A program made the position numbers and the translations under genes. DNA of 64,000 nucleotides, taken from the NCBI GenBank assembly GCA_020081605.1, contig JAHREC010000062.1, forward strand, positions 4,645,758-4,709,757, given 5' to 3'. The notes beneath the pieces were generated by a model. The model made no database searches. It was not told the DNA's origin and saw nothing but the letters and a program-made list of their open reading frames with translations. Below are positions 23,694 through 35,765 of this stretch, in pieces. The DNA comes from Albifimbria verrucaria (taxonomy: Eukaryota; Ascomycota; Sordariomycetes; Hypocreales; Stachybotryaceae). The number at the start of each line of letters is the position of its first letter. The stretch's first letter is position 1.

Positions 23694-24708
23694 TCAATGC
23701 AAGCGGTTGTTCCGGGTGGTGACACTATGGAGCAGCTGCGACTTTTTCTTTCTTTTTTTCTCTCGCATTCCCTCCCGACTCATCGTCATGGACAAAATAA
23801 TTCTCTTTTCCCCGTCCCTGCTCTGCTCTTTCTTTTCTTTCTCTTTTTTTCTCCTGAGGGACCCACTGTCTTTGTCACTGGCTTAAACCTCGGTTGCTTG
23901 GAATAGCCTACAAGGTATCGGCAGGGACAAAAGTGAGGGAAGTAAATGGTCAAGCAGGGCCGCTACGAGTCATGGCGAATACGACGCTTGTCGACACTTT
24001 TCGTTTTCGGGATAGCGCCGTGGCCAGCCAGATGACAGACGGACAAACAGACAGACAGACAGTGTGGGTTCGTGAACTTATCCATTCTGGTTAGAACCAA
24101 GACTAGAATGCCTAACGTTCTTGGGTTGCGGTGGTAGACGATCCGGGGCCCATGTCGCACCTGGTGACAGCACGCGCAAGTTGGTTGTTTCGGTTGAAAC
24201 CGCAACGTCTTGTTTCAAGATACATAGTAATGCTGAGAGAATCCCTGATGCCACGTTGATGACCAATCTATCTATCGGTATTCTTGTTCGGTTATTTATG
24301 GCTGTTATCCGCTAGACTTCGGGCTGCCAATTTGCCCCCAAGCTCAGTAACCGTAAAATGCCCCTGGCAAAATTGACCAGATTTTTCTTCAAGGCCGCGA
24401 ATGCGATCGATAAAAAGTAGCGTTGAATGACCATTGGTAAATTTCGATATCCTTTGTTCTGACCGAACCCCTGAAACACAACTGTAGTTGTTCCGGGGTA
24501 GAGCTTACAGCGGGAAATGAAACTGGGCTTGTTTCGTGCATGTACGTGGACATACATATAAGGCACAACAGTTACTACTTACTGGCTTGAGGGCTGTAGA
24601 TGAATTTTATCTGCGATCCATAGTTCATGACTTACTACGGCAACCTTTGGCTTCACCAAAATTCCTACAGGACCAGACATCTGACTCCCTGCCTCATCGC
24701 CTCTAGAG
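23694..24708. other. Intergenic with pyrimidine tracts and a short tandem repeat
   Basis: T/C-rich tracts at about 23743-23855 and an ACAG repeat at 24047-24062. Open frames here are simple-sequence artefacts. The right end is the promoter of the dehydrogenase gene. Confidence 0.55.
24047..24062 (+). repeat. ACAG microsatellite
   Basis: Four perfect tandem copies of ACAG, preceded by imperfect units from about 24034. Confidence 0.75.
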
Positions 24709-25809
24709 ATGGGTGGCCTACGAGATATGGCTCGCGTAACCCTTCTTGGGTCACGCAATGATGCCTCCCATAAAAGCGCTCCTAACTTCAAAGCCTCGCG
24801 AGATGTTCCATCACTGGCAGGCAAGGTGATCCTCATTACTGGAGGAGCAGGCGGCCTTGGCCGGCAAGCAACCATAGATCTAGCTCGCTATGGAAAGCCT
24901 TCCCGCATCTATGTTGCAGACCTACCACATCTCGCCGAGCAAAACACAGAACTCACGCGACAAATCACGCTTGAGGCGTTTGGAGACACCGTCGCAGCCA
25001 ATGCGCCGACTGAGATTCGGTTCTTAGGGCTGGACCTTGGCTCATTCAAAAGTGTTCAAGAATGCGCTGCCCAGTTCGCAGCTCAAGAACAGCAGCTAGA
25101 TATTCTTATCCTAAATGCTGGCGTTCTTCGCACCTTGCCGATGCAAACAGCCGAGGGTCACGAGCTTCATTTCGGAATCAACTATCTCGGACATGCACTT
25201 TGACACGATTACTAACCCCGATACTACTCCGAACAGCCCAACAACCGAATTCTGATGTCCGCGTTGTCGTCCTTTCGAGCGAAGGCCATCTATCAGCACC
25301 ACGGGATGGCATTGATTTCCAAACACTCAAGACAGACTGTAAAAAGATGGTGAGCAGGTAGAAACAGCTTGCAAGGGCTACTAATAACCACTATACAGGA
25401 CTGGTCAAAGCGCTATGGTCAGAGTAAAGTCGCGACAATTGCCTTCACAAAGGACCTTGCGCGCCAACATCCGCAATTCAAGGCAATCGCAGTACACCCT
25501 GGAAGGGTAGCGACAAGTATCGCCAAATCATTGCAAGAACAGAACCCCATATTCTTTCGTTTGATCAAACCTCTTGAGTCAATTCTTTCTGTCCCTGTTA
25601 CCGTTGGAGTAAACAACCACCTTTGGGCAGCCACGAGTCCCAATGTCGATAGTGGTTCATATTACGAGCCTGTTGGAATTCCTGGAAGAATGTCCGCACA
25701 TGCAAAAGATGATATGCTTATTAAAAAGCTGCGAGAATGGACCGACAATGAGCTGAGGGATGTTGTACCGCTTGATGTTAAAGCGGGCGAAGCAGGAGAA
25801 GGTCACTAA
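24709..25809 (+). CDS. Short-chain dehydrogenase/reductase, one frame break
   Basis: An NAD(P)-dependent oxidoreductase of the classical SDR fold, similar to retinol-dehydrogenase or WW-domain-oxidoreductase-like fungal SDRs. Exons 24709-25349 and 25399-25809 (49-nt intron, GTGAGC donor, ACAG acceptor) give about 350 residues. Motifs: cofactor-binding TGGAGGLG at residues 43-50, NAG in LILNAGVL, the catalytic Ser in LSSEGH and YGQSK (Tyr220, Lys224) just after the intron. One T is missing in the run at 25199-25201, directly after NYLGHAL. No signal peptide, so probably cytosolic. It is convergent with the regulator gene on the other strand; substrate unknown. Confidence 0.88.
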
Positions 25810-26071
25810 TTGAATACACCATGACACATAAAATAACACAATAGGAGGGGTTTATTAATAATTAGTTATCAATCTGTATCCTTCATCGTCGCTTGGTCGA
25901 TTTGAAGGCAATGATGTATTCTGTTTGCGTTGATACCATTGATAATGTGCCCAATACTCATCGATCATGCCGCTAAGTGAATTTCCTTACGTCGTACCTA
26001 AGTTAATGGGACCTTATTTCAAGCCTCCGCAATTATCGTGTACGAATTGGTGGAGCCTTCCAAAGTGTTCA

Positions 26072-28811
26072 TTAATCTTTACAACTATTGGTAAGACGTC
26101 GCCCCAAGCCGGAGTCCATGCTGTCAAACAACATTTGCCATTGGGGCATATCCAGCTCCGGTGCAGCGGCAAAAAAGTCGGTCCAAACCTGATCCCAATT
26201 GGATATGTCGTTATCTTCAACCGGCGGGCTGATGCTAGATGAATTGTCTAGCCGCAAGTCCATGCCGTTGGTATAGAAGGCTGATATAGTTTGGTCGGAC
26301 GTTGAGGAGTTGTAATCTCGAGAGTATCCGTTGCTGGTTGGATTACCACTAGGTGTCATTGTCATTTCATGAACGTCCATGCGCGACAGGCTATGAAGCG
26401 GGCCAGATATCGGAGCAGCAAAGGCGCCGGCTGTTTGTCTCGTGTCTTCAGCTCTCGGCGTCACTAATGCAGAACCTATCACAGTCGTTTGTGCTTGTGA
26501 TATGCTACTAGGTTTTAAAAGGAGCTCAACTTCCTGATGTGTGAGTCTATGTATTCCCTTGCCATGACTGACTCTCGTTTCGAAACTTCCAACATGTCAC
26601 AAGTAGCCAGCACCTCTGCCTTGCGTGTTTGAGCCTGAGGTGATTTTGGATCAAATAAGACGTCAGTTGCGAGAATAATAGCTGCCATGAACACATGTTG
26701 GATGACTAGGCAGTAAAGGGCAGGCCGGAGCCCAGCTGAGGACCCTATGTCATCCACTAGTAAAGCAGATCGTCAGTACGCTGTCTTGTGATAGTTCAAT
26801 ACGCTTATTCAAAGGAAACGAGGGACGACTAACATGATCGGCGGAGCTCCAAAACGGTTTGAGCCGAGCTACTACAAGTTACACGGGAAAAGGAGTATCT
26901 TGGGTCTGTTAAACCCTCTAAATGAAACGATCGATGAAGCCTGCAGAGCCGCGTGTTGAAGCTGAAATGCAGGAGCGCTCTTTGCCAAGCAATATATGGT
27001 CTGTCTCGACATATATCCCGACTTTGTTGTATACTTGGAACGTCCAGACGAAAGAAGATGGGAATTTGTTGAATGTAATTTTGAAACTTGCTGTGTAGTG
27101 CAAGAACCACATCGTAATTTGCTGCTTGATTGTCAAGAAGAATGGATGGCATCGTGTCCACGGCTTCACGGCAAAGTTCGGCGAGCCGGATGCGATAGAT
27201 GAAATGTGTCATCGAAGTCGGCACAGACAAGGGCAGATCGCGCAATTCGCCGGTTGAGGTTATATCCTCATCATCAGCGTTCAACGGATAGTCGACCTTC
27301 ATTTGACTCGGGTTATATACATAGGTGCCTTCGAGAGGGCCGCCCGAGAAAGCGGATAACCTGTAATTATGGGAATATTTTGAATTAGAAAAGTCCAGAT
27401 GGAGAGCTGCAGGTTGGCAATAAATATCGAAGGAGAAAGACAAAATAAACTCACCAATCCGACGAAACCATGTACCACCATATTCTTCTTTGTAACTCGA
27501 TCTCGATTTGGTCACAGCCTTCAGTTTTCCTTCTCTCATAGTTTCTCTTCGTATCGAGACGGTGTATCTGAAGTGCGCGCGTCATCCAAAGTGCCCGTGC
27601 CTGCAGGGTATATACTTGGTCAAGGCGATTATCAGTGTTTGATAGCAGGTGAGTCAACAAAAGCAGAGCTTCCAATGCTACTGTAGATGGGGCTAAAGGG
27701 GTGACAGGATATCCAAGAAGGAAATGAATAGGTCGCAATAGCTCCGAAATGCTACTTTGGCACTCGAAGGCGTTACACCCATTTTTTCCAAAAGCTCAGG
27801 CATCCATGTTAAGGCACAGCTTGCGCAAATGGCGAAAAGCAAGAGCACCGAGTCAGCATTAGGTTCTTTACCCACCATTATATCCGCATAAGTTTGCTCT
27901 ATCAAGCATCGAGTTGATGGTATGTGAAGAACACCAAATGTCGGCTGCAGTGATTTTGCGAAGTAGCTAAGTAGCTCGATGGACTGTTCCTTTTGGGGAG
28001 AAAGCTGGACATATTCTTTCTACTTAAAGATTGTTCCGAGGCAAGCTTCAGAGATTGGCAGCAAAATGGTGTCCAGTGGACAGGCTACAGAAGACCGAAT
28101 TAGCAGTGAATATACTGAGAAGAGAATAAAAGACGATTCATTCGTGGTTGGAGGACGCTTCTAAAATTGTGGTAGATAACATGATAGAGAAATGCTGGAC
28201 ACGTACGGAAGTGGCAGATGGTAAATCAGCTATTTGTGTTATGGGAGAACCAATTCTATGGGCTTCTCCTTTTACGAAATAAATAGTTAGTCAAAATATG
28301 GAGGGTGTCCACGTGCAGGTGGAATGGACTGTCCAATTACCGTGTTTTGAAATAATCGTCTCATTTTGAAGTGATTGCGGAGGTGGTTCTGATTTGTTAA
28401 AGACAGCATGTTCTAGTCGTCGAAGACGTTGAAGTATGACATCGACATTCCTTATCTAATGGTTAGCTTTAAATACATTTTGACTTGAAGTGTATAACCT
28501 AGAGGAGCTGGATTAATCTCAACAGTCGTACCTTTCAGGCAGTAATGTCAGAGTCTCTTGCTGGTTGGCAAGCTCTTGATTTCGGTCAATGTTCGACTCA
28601 TTGTCCTTTGATTGAATGCCCCCATCATGTGGTAGTGACATGGGGAGCTAGCGTACTCGCAGCTTACATTCCTTGAAGAACAGTTTGAACATGGCTGTGA
28701 ACGGTCGCATCTTAGTTTCTTGGACCGACACAGTTGACACGATAGAGTTGATCTGCTCCATCGTTCTACAGTAGTCATACCGACTGGAATGCCGGTTCTG
28801 CTGCGTTTCAT
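26072..28811 (-). CDS. Zn2Cys6 transcription factor with fungal_trans domain, frame broken and one in-frame TAG
   Basis: A binuclear zinc-cluster regulator of about 790 residues. Exons (minus): 28811-28532, 28450-28341, 28268-28207, 28160-27455, 27360-26834, 26756-26072; all introns GT-AG, and phases close once three single-base gaps are filled (near 28615, 27744-27745 and 26527). The zinc cluster CX2CX6CX5CX2CX6C is near residues 25-51 (from CQLC). A coiled-coil-like segment follows, then the fungal_trans middle-homology region (VLHIPSTR, RIWWYMVSSDW, LCRLHRSFH). A TAG codon at 28022-28020 interrupts exon 4, between GTIFK and KEYVQL. It could be a real nonsense mutation (CAG to TAG), a consensus error or a splice I missed. 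Divergent from the MFS gene, so probably its regulator. Confidence 0.85.
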
Positions 28812-29362
28812 GGTGGAAAAAGGAGAGGCTACTTATTTACCCCTTGAATCTTGCGAATGACTTAGAGGTGGCAGCGAGTGAAGGAAAAATGCTTAGTTGC
28901 GATAGGCAAGTGATTCCGCGGAGCAAGCACGTGGCCTTTCCGCGGAGAGAGCACAAACCTGGAAGGAGAATCCATGGAGCTGACAATATGCGCTCATCGG
29001 TGGCTGTACCATGATTGGCCTGTCACTTGTCTACCCTGTCGTGTGCTTGGCAATATGGCGCAAAAGGGTAATTGGCTCCATGGACATGGAAAACGATTCA
29101 TGTTCCAACAGTAGGAACTAGGGTACAAGGCGTAGATTGACTCAGGGATCATTCATAGAAAATGTATATAGAAGAACAGATTCCCACAAAGTGCTCAGGG
29201 CAGCGAATTTACAATCCATCTTTTGTGGCTCCAACTTCCTAGCAAGCAACCACTTGATTGAAAGCACATCTTCACCAATTCTCTCTCTTGTTGATACTAC
29301 CAACTGCAACGGGGGTGACCACAGCAATAATAGCACACACCCGCAATTTTAAGGCGCGCATC
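28812..29362. promoter_or_regulatory. Divergent promoter region between regulator and MFS transporter
   Basis: A 551-bp intergenic region separating the start codons of the zinc-cluster regulator (minus) and the transporter (plus). It holds the paired palindromes described at 28914-28947. No gene is seen; small frames at 29137-29352 overlap the transporter leader. Confidence 0.6.
28914..28947. promoter_or_regulatory. Two TTCCGCGGAG palindromes flanking a CACGTG box
   Basis: TTCCGCGGAG occurs at 28914-28923 and again at 28938-28947, 24 bp centre to centre, with CACGTG at 28928-28933 between them. Each contains the everted CCG-CGG pair typical of zinc-cluster sites; CACGTG is a bHLH (E-box) site. 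The block is 103-136 bp upstream of the regulator's start, suggesting autoregulation and control of the divergent transporter. This is inference from sequence form. Confidence 0.45.
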
Positions 29363-30904
29363 ATGACTCAAAGTGTTGCGGAACACAAGTTTGAGCCGCC
29401 AAATGGTGGCTACAGAGCATGGACAACGGTACTGGGATCGTTTCTTCTCCAGGCATCCTCGTTCGGGTTTGTCAGCGCATGCGGCGTCTTTCAGTTATAC
29501 TACAAATCTGTAATGCTTCCAGAGCGATCATCGCAAGAATTGGGCTGGATCACAACGTTTGCAGAGTTCTTAATTTTCGGTGCCGGCATCCCCGTTGGTC
29601 ATCTCGTGGATATCTATGGTCCGCGGCCGGTCATTGCTCCTTTTGCTGCTCTTGGCGTCATCTGCGTGGGTCTCCTGAGCCAGTGCACAGAGTACTGGCA
29701 GGTGCTCCTTTGCCAAGGTCTTGGATTTGGTCTGGCTTGCTCGGGAACCACACTTCCCGCTGTAGTCTGTGTGACGCAGTGGTTCTCAACCAGGCGAGGT
29801 TTGGCCGTTGGCCTAGCGAGTTGCGGAAGCAGTTTCGGTGGATTAATCTATCCCATCATGATGTCCAGACTGTTGGAGCAGGTTGGTTTCGAGGCGGCTC
29901 TCAAGTGGGCAACACTTCCTGTTGGGTTTGGCATGGTTATTGGGGTCTTATGCTGCGAAGGTCCCTTCCCACCCAAGGTCACTGTTGGGAAATCCAAAAA
30001 CCAAGATAGTGAAAATCTAACAGCTCAGAGTTTCACCTCCGACAGTACGGTGAACATCTCGGATGTCGAGAACGGGAACTCGCAATTCGATCATAATGAA
30101 CCAAAAATTACACCTGGAGCAGTACAAGCTGAAGCAACCCCAAGATTCCTCTCATCGAAAGATTCACATCAAAAGTATTGGGATCCTTTGAGAATAACGG
30201 CTTGGCTTGGATCTTTTTCTGTGCTGGGGCGTTCTTCTGCACATTTCCTGTCTTAGCACCGTACAACTACCTTCCAGAACAAGCGGTCGGTGGTGGTATG
30301 AATAAAAAGCTGGCAGAATATTCACTGGCTATCATGAATGCATCTGCTATGGTCGGCCGAGTAATACCTGGTTATGTGTCGGACTTTATGGGCCCATTTA
30401 ATGTCATGGGGATTGTTGCAACAACATCTGCTATTGCTATACTGGCTGTCTGGCTGCCTCTAAATTACCTACCCAATGATGGCGGTATCATCTTCTTCGC
30501 CATATTCTACGGTTTTGTATCTGGAGGTTACACGAGCTTACTTTCGCCTTGTTGCGCCTCTCTGGTCGACGGGAAACTTGATGATCTGGGTTTGAAGTTT
30601 GGCATCACCTGTCTTTTCTTGGCACTGGGGTAAGATCTTTGCCCAAATTACTTGAAATTGAATCATCTGACCGTTTTACCAGTGCGCTTGTAGGCATTCC
30701 TGTTGTAGGTGCCGTTAAAGATGCCACGGGCAGCTTTACTGGCCTGATCATAATGGCGGGTGCAACTATGGTAAGATCTTCATAAGAATCTGTCTTGTTA
30801 TTATGTCTAAGGTTTTAACCCTATATGTCTAGGCTATTGGGAGCACTTTCTTTCTGTCAAGTCGAGTCAGGATGGGTGGATGGAAAATTCGGCGGAAGCT
30901 GTGA
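29363..30904 (+). CDS. MFS transporter, monocarboxylate permease type, one frame break
   Basis: A twelve-helix major facilitator of the fungal monocarboxylate transporter group, about 475 residues, expected in the plasma membrane. Exons 29363-30629, 30683-30770 and 30833-30904 with 53- and 62-nt introns. The family opening PPNGGYRAWTTVLGSF sits just after the start, the conserved GPRP between hel 2 and 3 is present, and a hydrophilic loop of about 75 residues separates the two six-helix halves. One base is missing at 30185-30189, at the loop's end (YWDPF). The start at 29363 is preferred over 29258 because it places PPNGGY at the usual distance. Divergent from the zinc-cluster regulator. Substrate could be a carboxylate, riboflavin or similar small acid. 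Confidence 0.88.
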
Positions 30905-31487
30905 GCCTCTTCGGGCCTTGTATGATACCACCGCGACAATATTCATGTGATTAATGGATGACACGCATACGGGGTAGGATGTATCAGGGCGGCCATGGCA
31001 TACATATCTAATTTATCTAACCATTCAAATGCCCCTGGTTAACGACCACGCCCTAAGAAGAGACGTTGTGATTCATAATGCTTGTAATTCAATACACACT
31101 TTGAACTAAGAAGTCAACAGGCAACATTTATTCTGGTCCGATTCACTGAGCACGGAAACGACGTTTTGTATTGTGTCAACAACGTAAGCTGCATCTCAGA
31201 CAACCCAGGAACAAATATGCCGCAGCATCCCCAGAAGAACTCCAGAGTTCAGGACGAAGGCGTAAAGAATACTCCCTACATAGAGGAGGAAGAAAAGTAT
31301 GTTGGCATCTTGACGTTTCTTGGCACTTGGCAAGTGAAAAATACGACCCCTCTTGATAAAACAGCAGATCCGCAATTAGACAGTAAACGGGAAGTCTACC
31401 AATTGATGTCTGTTTCGAATGAAGGTGACGAAGAAGCTGTTAAATTTTTCTCTCTCTGAGGATATTGATATTGAGGTGATATCAATG
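30905..31487. other. Intergenic between convergent genes
   Basis: 3' flanks of the transporter and the agmatinase genes. A plus-strand frame of 97 codons (31166-31459) has no recognisable motif and lies where a 3' UTR would be, so it is not called. Confidence 0.5.
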
Positions 31488-32997
31488 CTAATCCTTGACC
31501 GGTGTCGCAACCATGAGGTCGATCAAAGAGTGAACAAGCTCTGCCGCTGCCACAGTTGTAGTTTCGCCAGCAGTATCGAAAATGGGCGCAACCTCGACAA
31601 CATCACCGCCAATTATTTGCAAGCCTTCAAGCCCCTCGAGAATACCTAAAAGTTCGCGGGTGGACCAGCCACCTGGTTCTGGAGTTCCTGTGGCTAAACA
31701 CAAACGCCAGTCAGTCACAAGTGGGCTTCAGCATAATTCAATCAACCCACCCGGAGCAAATGCTGGGTCTAAAACATCAATATCTATACTGATGTACACT
31801 TTCGTGTTTCCAACCCGATCACGGATCTGGTCAATGATCTTCTGTTGTCCTCGGTTATCAATATCCCTTGACGTTATGATTTCGAAGCCACATCGCTTGT
31901 CGTTCCTCAAGTCGCCCTTTCTCCTTGTCAGAGGTGCTCTGATGCCAACATGGATGGACGAATTTAAGATCAAGTTCTGCGAAATCTTTTAGTAAGTCTC
32001 CAAGGATTCGCCCTGAGGTATTACTTACTTCTTCGTGGGCAATGTGTAAGAAAGTGCCATGATTCAATCCGCTTAATTTGTCAATGAGAAAGAATACACG
32101 CGACGATAAGATGAACCCTTACGCATAGTCAGATATTCCGCCACCTATACTTGATCAGTTTCATGACATGATAACATGATAGGACGCTGTAAGCTCTCTC
32201 ACCTAGAACAGCAGGATCCCAAGTATCTGAAGGCAGTCAGTGAGCTTTAATGAATGGAGAAATGCCATTCAAACTAACCGATATGACTGTCGAAGTGAAT
32301 CACTGATACAGCTCCCCATCGATCATGAGTCGACCGTAGTGCTGGGAGTGTGGTGGTGTGGTCACCACCTAGAGCGATTATACGAGGAATTTTTGATCTG
32401 GAAGAATCGGCAGCTGGTCTTCTCGATACCCTTTTGTGTGCCTGACCCAGAGATTTGATCGCAGCACGATTGTCAAGCCAGGTCATAGGGGCGTTGCCAC
32501 AGTCAACCACTTTGGCCCAATCACGGAGAGGGTCACGACCTGGCAAAGTGTTAGGAAAGCCTTCTATAATGGCCTAGGGCTTCTACCATTATAGATACTG
32601 TAGCCATATGCCTTGCCTTGACTTGCAGTTCGAATACCGGACGGACCATAACGTGCGCCAGGCCGTTGCGTTACCGTCTGTTTTGACGCTTGAAGTAAGT
32701 AGAGCTTTGATGAACGATGACGCAGATGCCACTTACAGTATCATGGGGTGCACCAAGAATTGCAATGTCGTACCTGTTATTAACATTATCGTCATTGAAG
32801 CAGTTCTCAAAAGGAATCTTTGCAAAAGTATTCAGCCCAGCAAAAGACACGGTTTCAAAGTGTTCGTCAACATGGTTTTCGTGAACCCAAAACCGGAGCT
32901 GATCCGGGTAGTCGTTGAAACCTGTGCGAGCTCCAACGAAAGATGGTTGAAGCACGACAGCTAGGAGGAGGAGGCAGCGGTTCATTAAAACCATCAT
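31488..32997 (-). CDS. Secreted agmatinase/ureohydrolase family protein, intact
   Basis: A manganese ureohydrolase of the arginase/agmatinase superfamily, which hydrolyses a guanidino group to urea and an amine. Eight exons (minus): 32997-32737, 32677-32587, 32539-32279, 32226-32203, 32144-32123, 32071-32029, 31976-31751, 31693-31488; all introns 47-59 nt, GT-AG, and the coding sum is exactly 1134 nt (377 residues) with no frame break. Metal-binding motifs: GGDHT, HFDSHIDTWDP and SIDIDVLDPAFAP, plus family signatures RPGARYGPSGIR and TGTPEPGGW. The first true ATG (32997) begins a signal peptide (MNRCLLLLAVVLQPSFVGA), so the enzyme should be extracellular or vacuolar. Substrate might be agmatine, guanidinobutyrate or another guanidino compound. 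Confidence 0.9.
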
Positions 32998-35765
32998 GGA
33001 AAGACCGATCACTCTTGGTTAATGTGGTTAGTTGAAGTCTGAAAATCCAGTCAATGGAGGGATGATGGTCAGAGTGCATGTCACAGGGCGTCGTCCTAGG
33101 GCGTCCGACTAGTCATCTTGCGGGTAGGGCGGAGGCATTTAGGATTGGGACAAGGGGTCCTGGCCAAAATCTCGATACATGTAACGTTATGGATAGGAAC
33201 TGAGAAGTATTCTCCCACGGTTAGGTCCCTTGATTGCTGATTCATCCATTTCTTACATCATAGACATGGCGTTTCAATCAGGGAACTTGATATGCTAATG
33301 TAGCTTTGGCCAAGGTGCTACTGCGACCAAGATACTAAGAGAGTATTCAGACTGACTAGAACCTGTTGAACCAGCGACTGTCCCGAAGTGCCCCTTCGTT
33401 GCATGGCCCCTACCTTTGTCTACATGAGCTCCAAATCAGTTGGAAGATGAAATGCAACATGCCACCAGGGTATGCTACTCTGGAGAGTCACTGCTAACAG
33501 TTTCAGTCGACCACGAAGGCGCCGGAATCTGGCTAGCGCTGAACTCTCCTGTGGCCTAGTAGCTTGTTTTCAACAGCCACTGAACTTTTCGTTTGTTAAA
33601 ACCGCTTGCAGCTTCATTATTCAGCAAGAATACTGCTTGACGAAATGTAAATATCACCCAGAACTTAACAAGCTTTAGAACTATGGAGGAGAGAAAGCGC
33701 CAAGGCTGGAGATGTCTCAAGATACCATCCAGAAAACTACACTATCATACCCAAGTCGAAACTCGTAGGCACTTATTCTAGTATAAAAGCATAATAATAC
33801 ATCAAAAATCTCATTTCGAGTCAAAATACCGAGTAACTTTTGTCGCACGTCGCTTCTTACCCACTGACAGGTTATCGGGTCATATAAAGCCAAGACATCA
33901 TGTAGAATGTTACCTCGTTTCAAGGCGCGATGCGTAGCATAAGCAGCGACAGCTGATTGATGTGATCCAACACTTCAGGAACTCAATATATTTTCAATAA
34001 ACTCATGTCAAATTGGCGGCTTTACATTGGGTCTTTTACTTGAATTACTTCCAGCGACCGCTTTTGGAGACCTCTTCTGACACTGAGTTACAACACATGA
34101 TGGCTACATATTGTCTTATCGTATGATGGTTTGTAAATCCCATTCTACTTTTCTAATTCCACTACAGAATATTCAAATGATAAGTCTAAGCTTTAGGACT
34201 TCATTGTCCATGTCAATTGCGAAGGTGAGTATTGTCTTCACCTTCCAACCTTATCTCTGACCTTTCAATTATCATTACATTTAGACATGTGCTAGTTATC
34301 AGGAATACAAACTTGCAAATGAGAAATTCTAACTATATTGAACCGAAGATCAATCATTCTAAGTCTGGAGATAAGAACACTGTACATGGAGAAATTAGAA
34401 GATTGAAACCAGGCGATGCAAAGTACCACATACTAGCAGTAATTTTGGAAAAACAAAAATGGCTATTCTTCTCCTTGATCTCGAAGTGCGAGGCTGTAGG
34501 CCAAGTGACGACACCGAATCGAAAAGAACCAAATGAGAAACCGCATAGGATCATGGCCTAGATACTGGAGTATTAAATGCTCTAAAATGGTGGTAGATGC
34601 TGTTATAGCAAGGGCCGGCCAAATGTACCAATGAGTTCGTCTAGTTATAAACAGCGATGGAAGCTTTGACAAAGCTTTACTCACAAAAGTGCATTCCAAC
34701 TCGACGTGCTCCTTCAGAGTCGAGCCCCATTGAATACAAGTGACTCCTTTTAATTATTATCCACTATCGCCAAGCACGGGAGGCCGTATTTTAGATGTTT
34801 TGCCATTTATGATTTAGAGTCAGGCTGGAGAACCTTGGAGACGCCGGATTAGCAAGCCTGAGGACAATTCCACCGAAATCGGAGGAACGATAGTATTACA
34901 AAAATCTCCATCGAATGATGACCTAAAGAAAGGTGATTTAGACAGCTAGAGAAGTAAACAGTCTCACGACACCTTGTCACGTATCACCATGACAAGCTTT
35001 TTCAAAGCGGACAACTACCTTCTTGGCTGCGGTGAATTAACAAATGGTATAAACTGGTTCTTCCGAAGATACTGAGAAGCAACTTGTAACATTGCGTAAT
35101 ACCACTGGATTTATTACTGAACAAGACAACTCATGACCTTAAAACCTGCTTGGTACTTGCAGTCCACCACCAATACATCCGCCATTGCTTGGCGCATCGC
35201 TCTTGGCGCACAGGTCCTCCCGCGGGATATTCCCCGTGAAATGATATGTCGCACAGCAATTGTGATGCTTTACACAGCATAAGGTGTGCCTTGGTTCCCG
35301 CGGGAAAGCACGGGAAGGCGGCGAACCGCAGCCAAGCATCACTTACCCCACAAAGACATGACATTATCCATGACAGACCAGGCCTGCGGTGAAACGTTGA
35401 CCAAAAGAAGCTTAATTTTATACATACTTCTAATCCATCTTAAAGTTTAGCTTGTTACTTCTGGTCTTGGCTCAAGGCAGGCAGATCTAGTTCTATCCTC
35501 CCCGCGCTCTCCACAATCCCCGCGTTCTCTCCCGCTTCAGCACTCCTGAATCGTGGTGGTTCCAAAGGTCGAGGCCATTTCCCCGGCTGCGGGGAAGTTC
35601 CACATGTTTATTCCATGGTCCGTGTCTCTGGTACCATCAAATTGGTCAAGGTCAGCTTGGACCTGGAAAAAATATATAAAGACATCATGGATCTTCCACG
35701 AGTTTAGAAGCCCTCATCTTATGGTCCTTCAATCTGGCAAGCAGTTATTTCATTCACAAGTTACC
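32998..35765. other. Long intergenic region, no gene recognised
   Basis: About 2.8 kb. Small frames (34232-34561 plus, 34463-34699 minus and others) overlap each other on opposite strands and show no family features. The right part, 35160-35360, is GC-rich, carries two palindromes and leads into the permease gene. Confidence 0.55.
35218..35306. promoter_or_regulatory. Two CCCGCGGG palindromes upstream of the permease gene
   Basis: TCCCGCGGGA lies at 35218-35227 and TTCCCGCGGGAA at 35295-35306, about 470-550 bp before the permease start. Both contain the CCG-CGG everted pair also found in the regulator promoter at 28914-28947, hinting at common control. Not tested. Confidence 0.35.

Noticed and set aside
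24034..24062. CRISPR-like or minisatellite array
   Set aside because: It is a simple ACAG repeat; no repeat-spacer structure exists anywhere in the window.
31166..31459. 97-codon plus-strand frame between the MFS and agmatinase genes
   Set aside because: No motif, leader or splicing support, and it lies in the shared 3' region of convergent genes.
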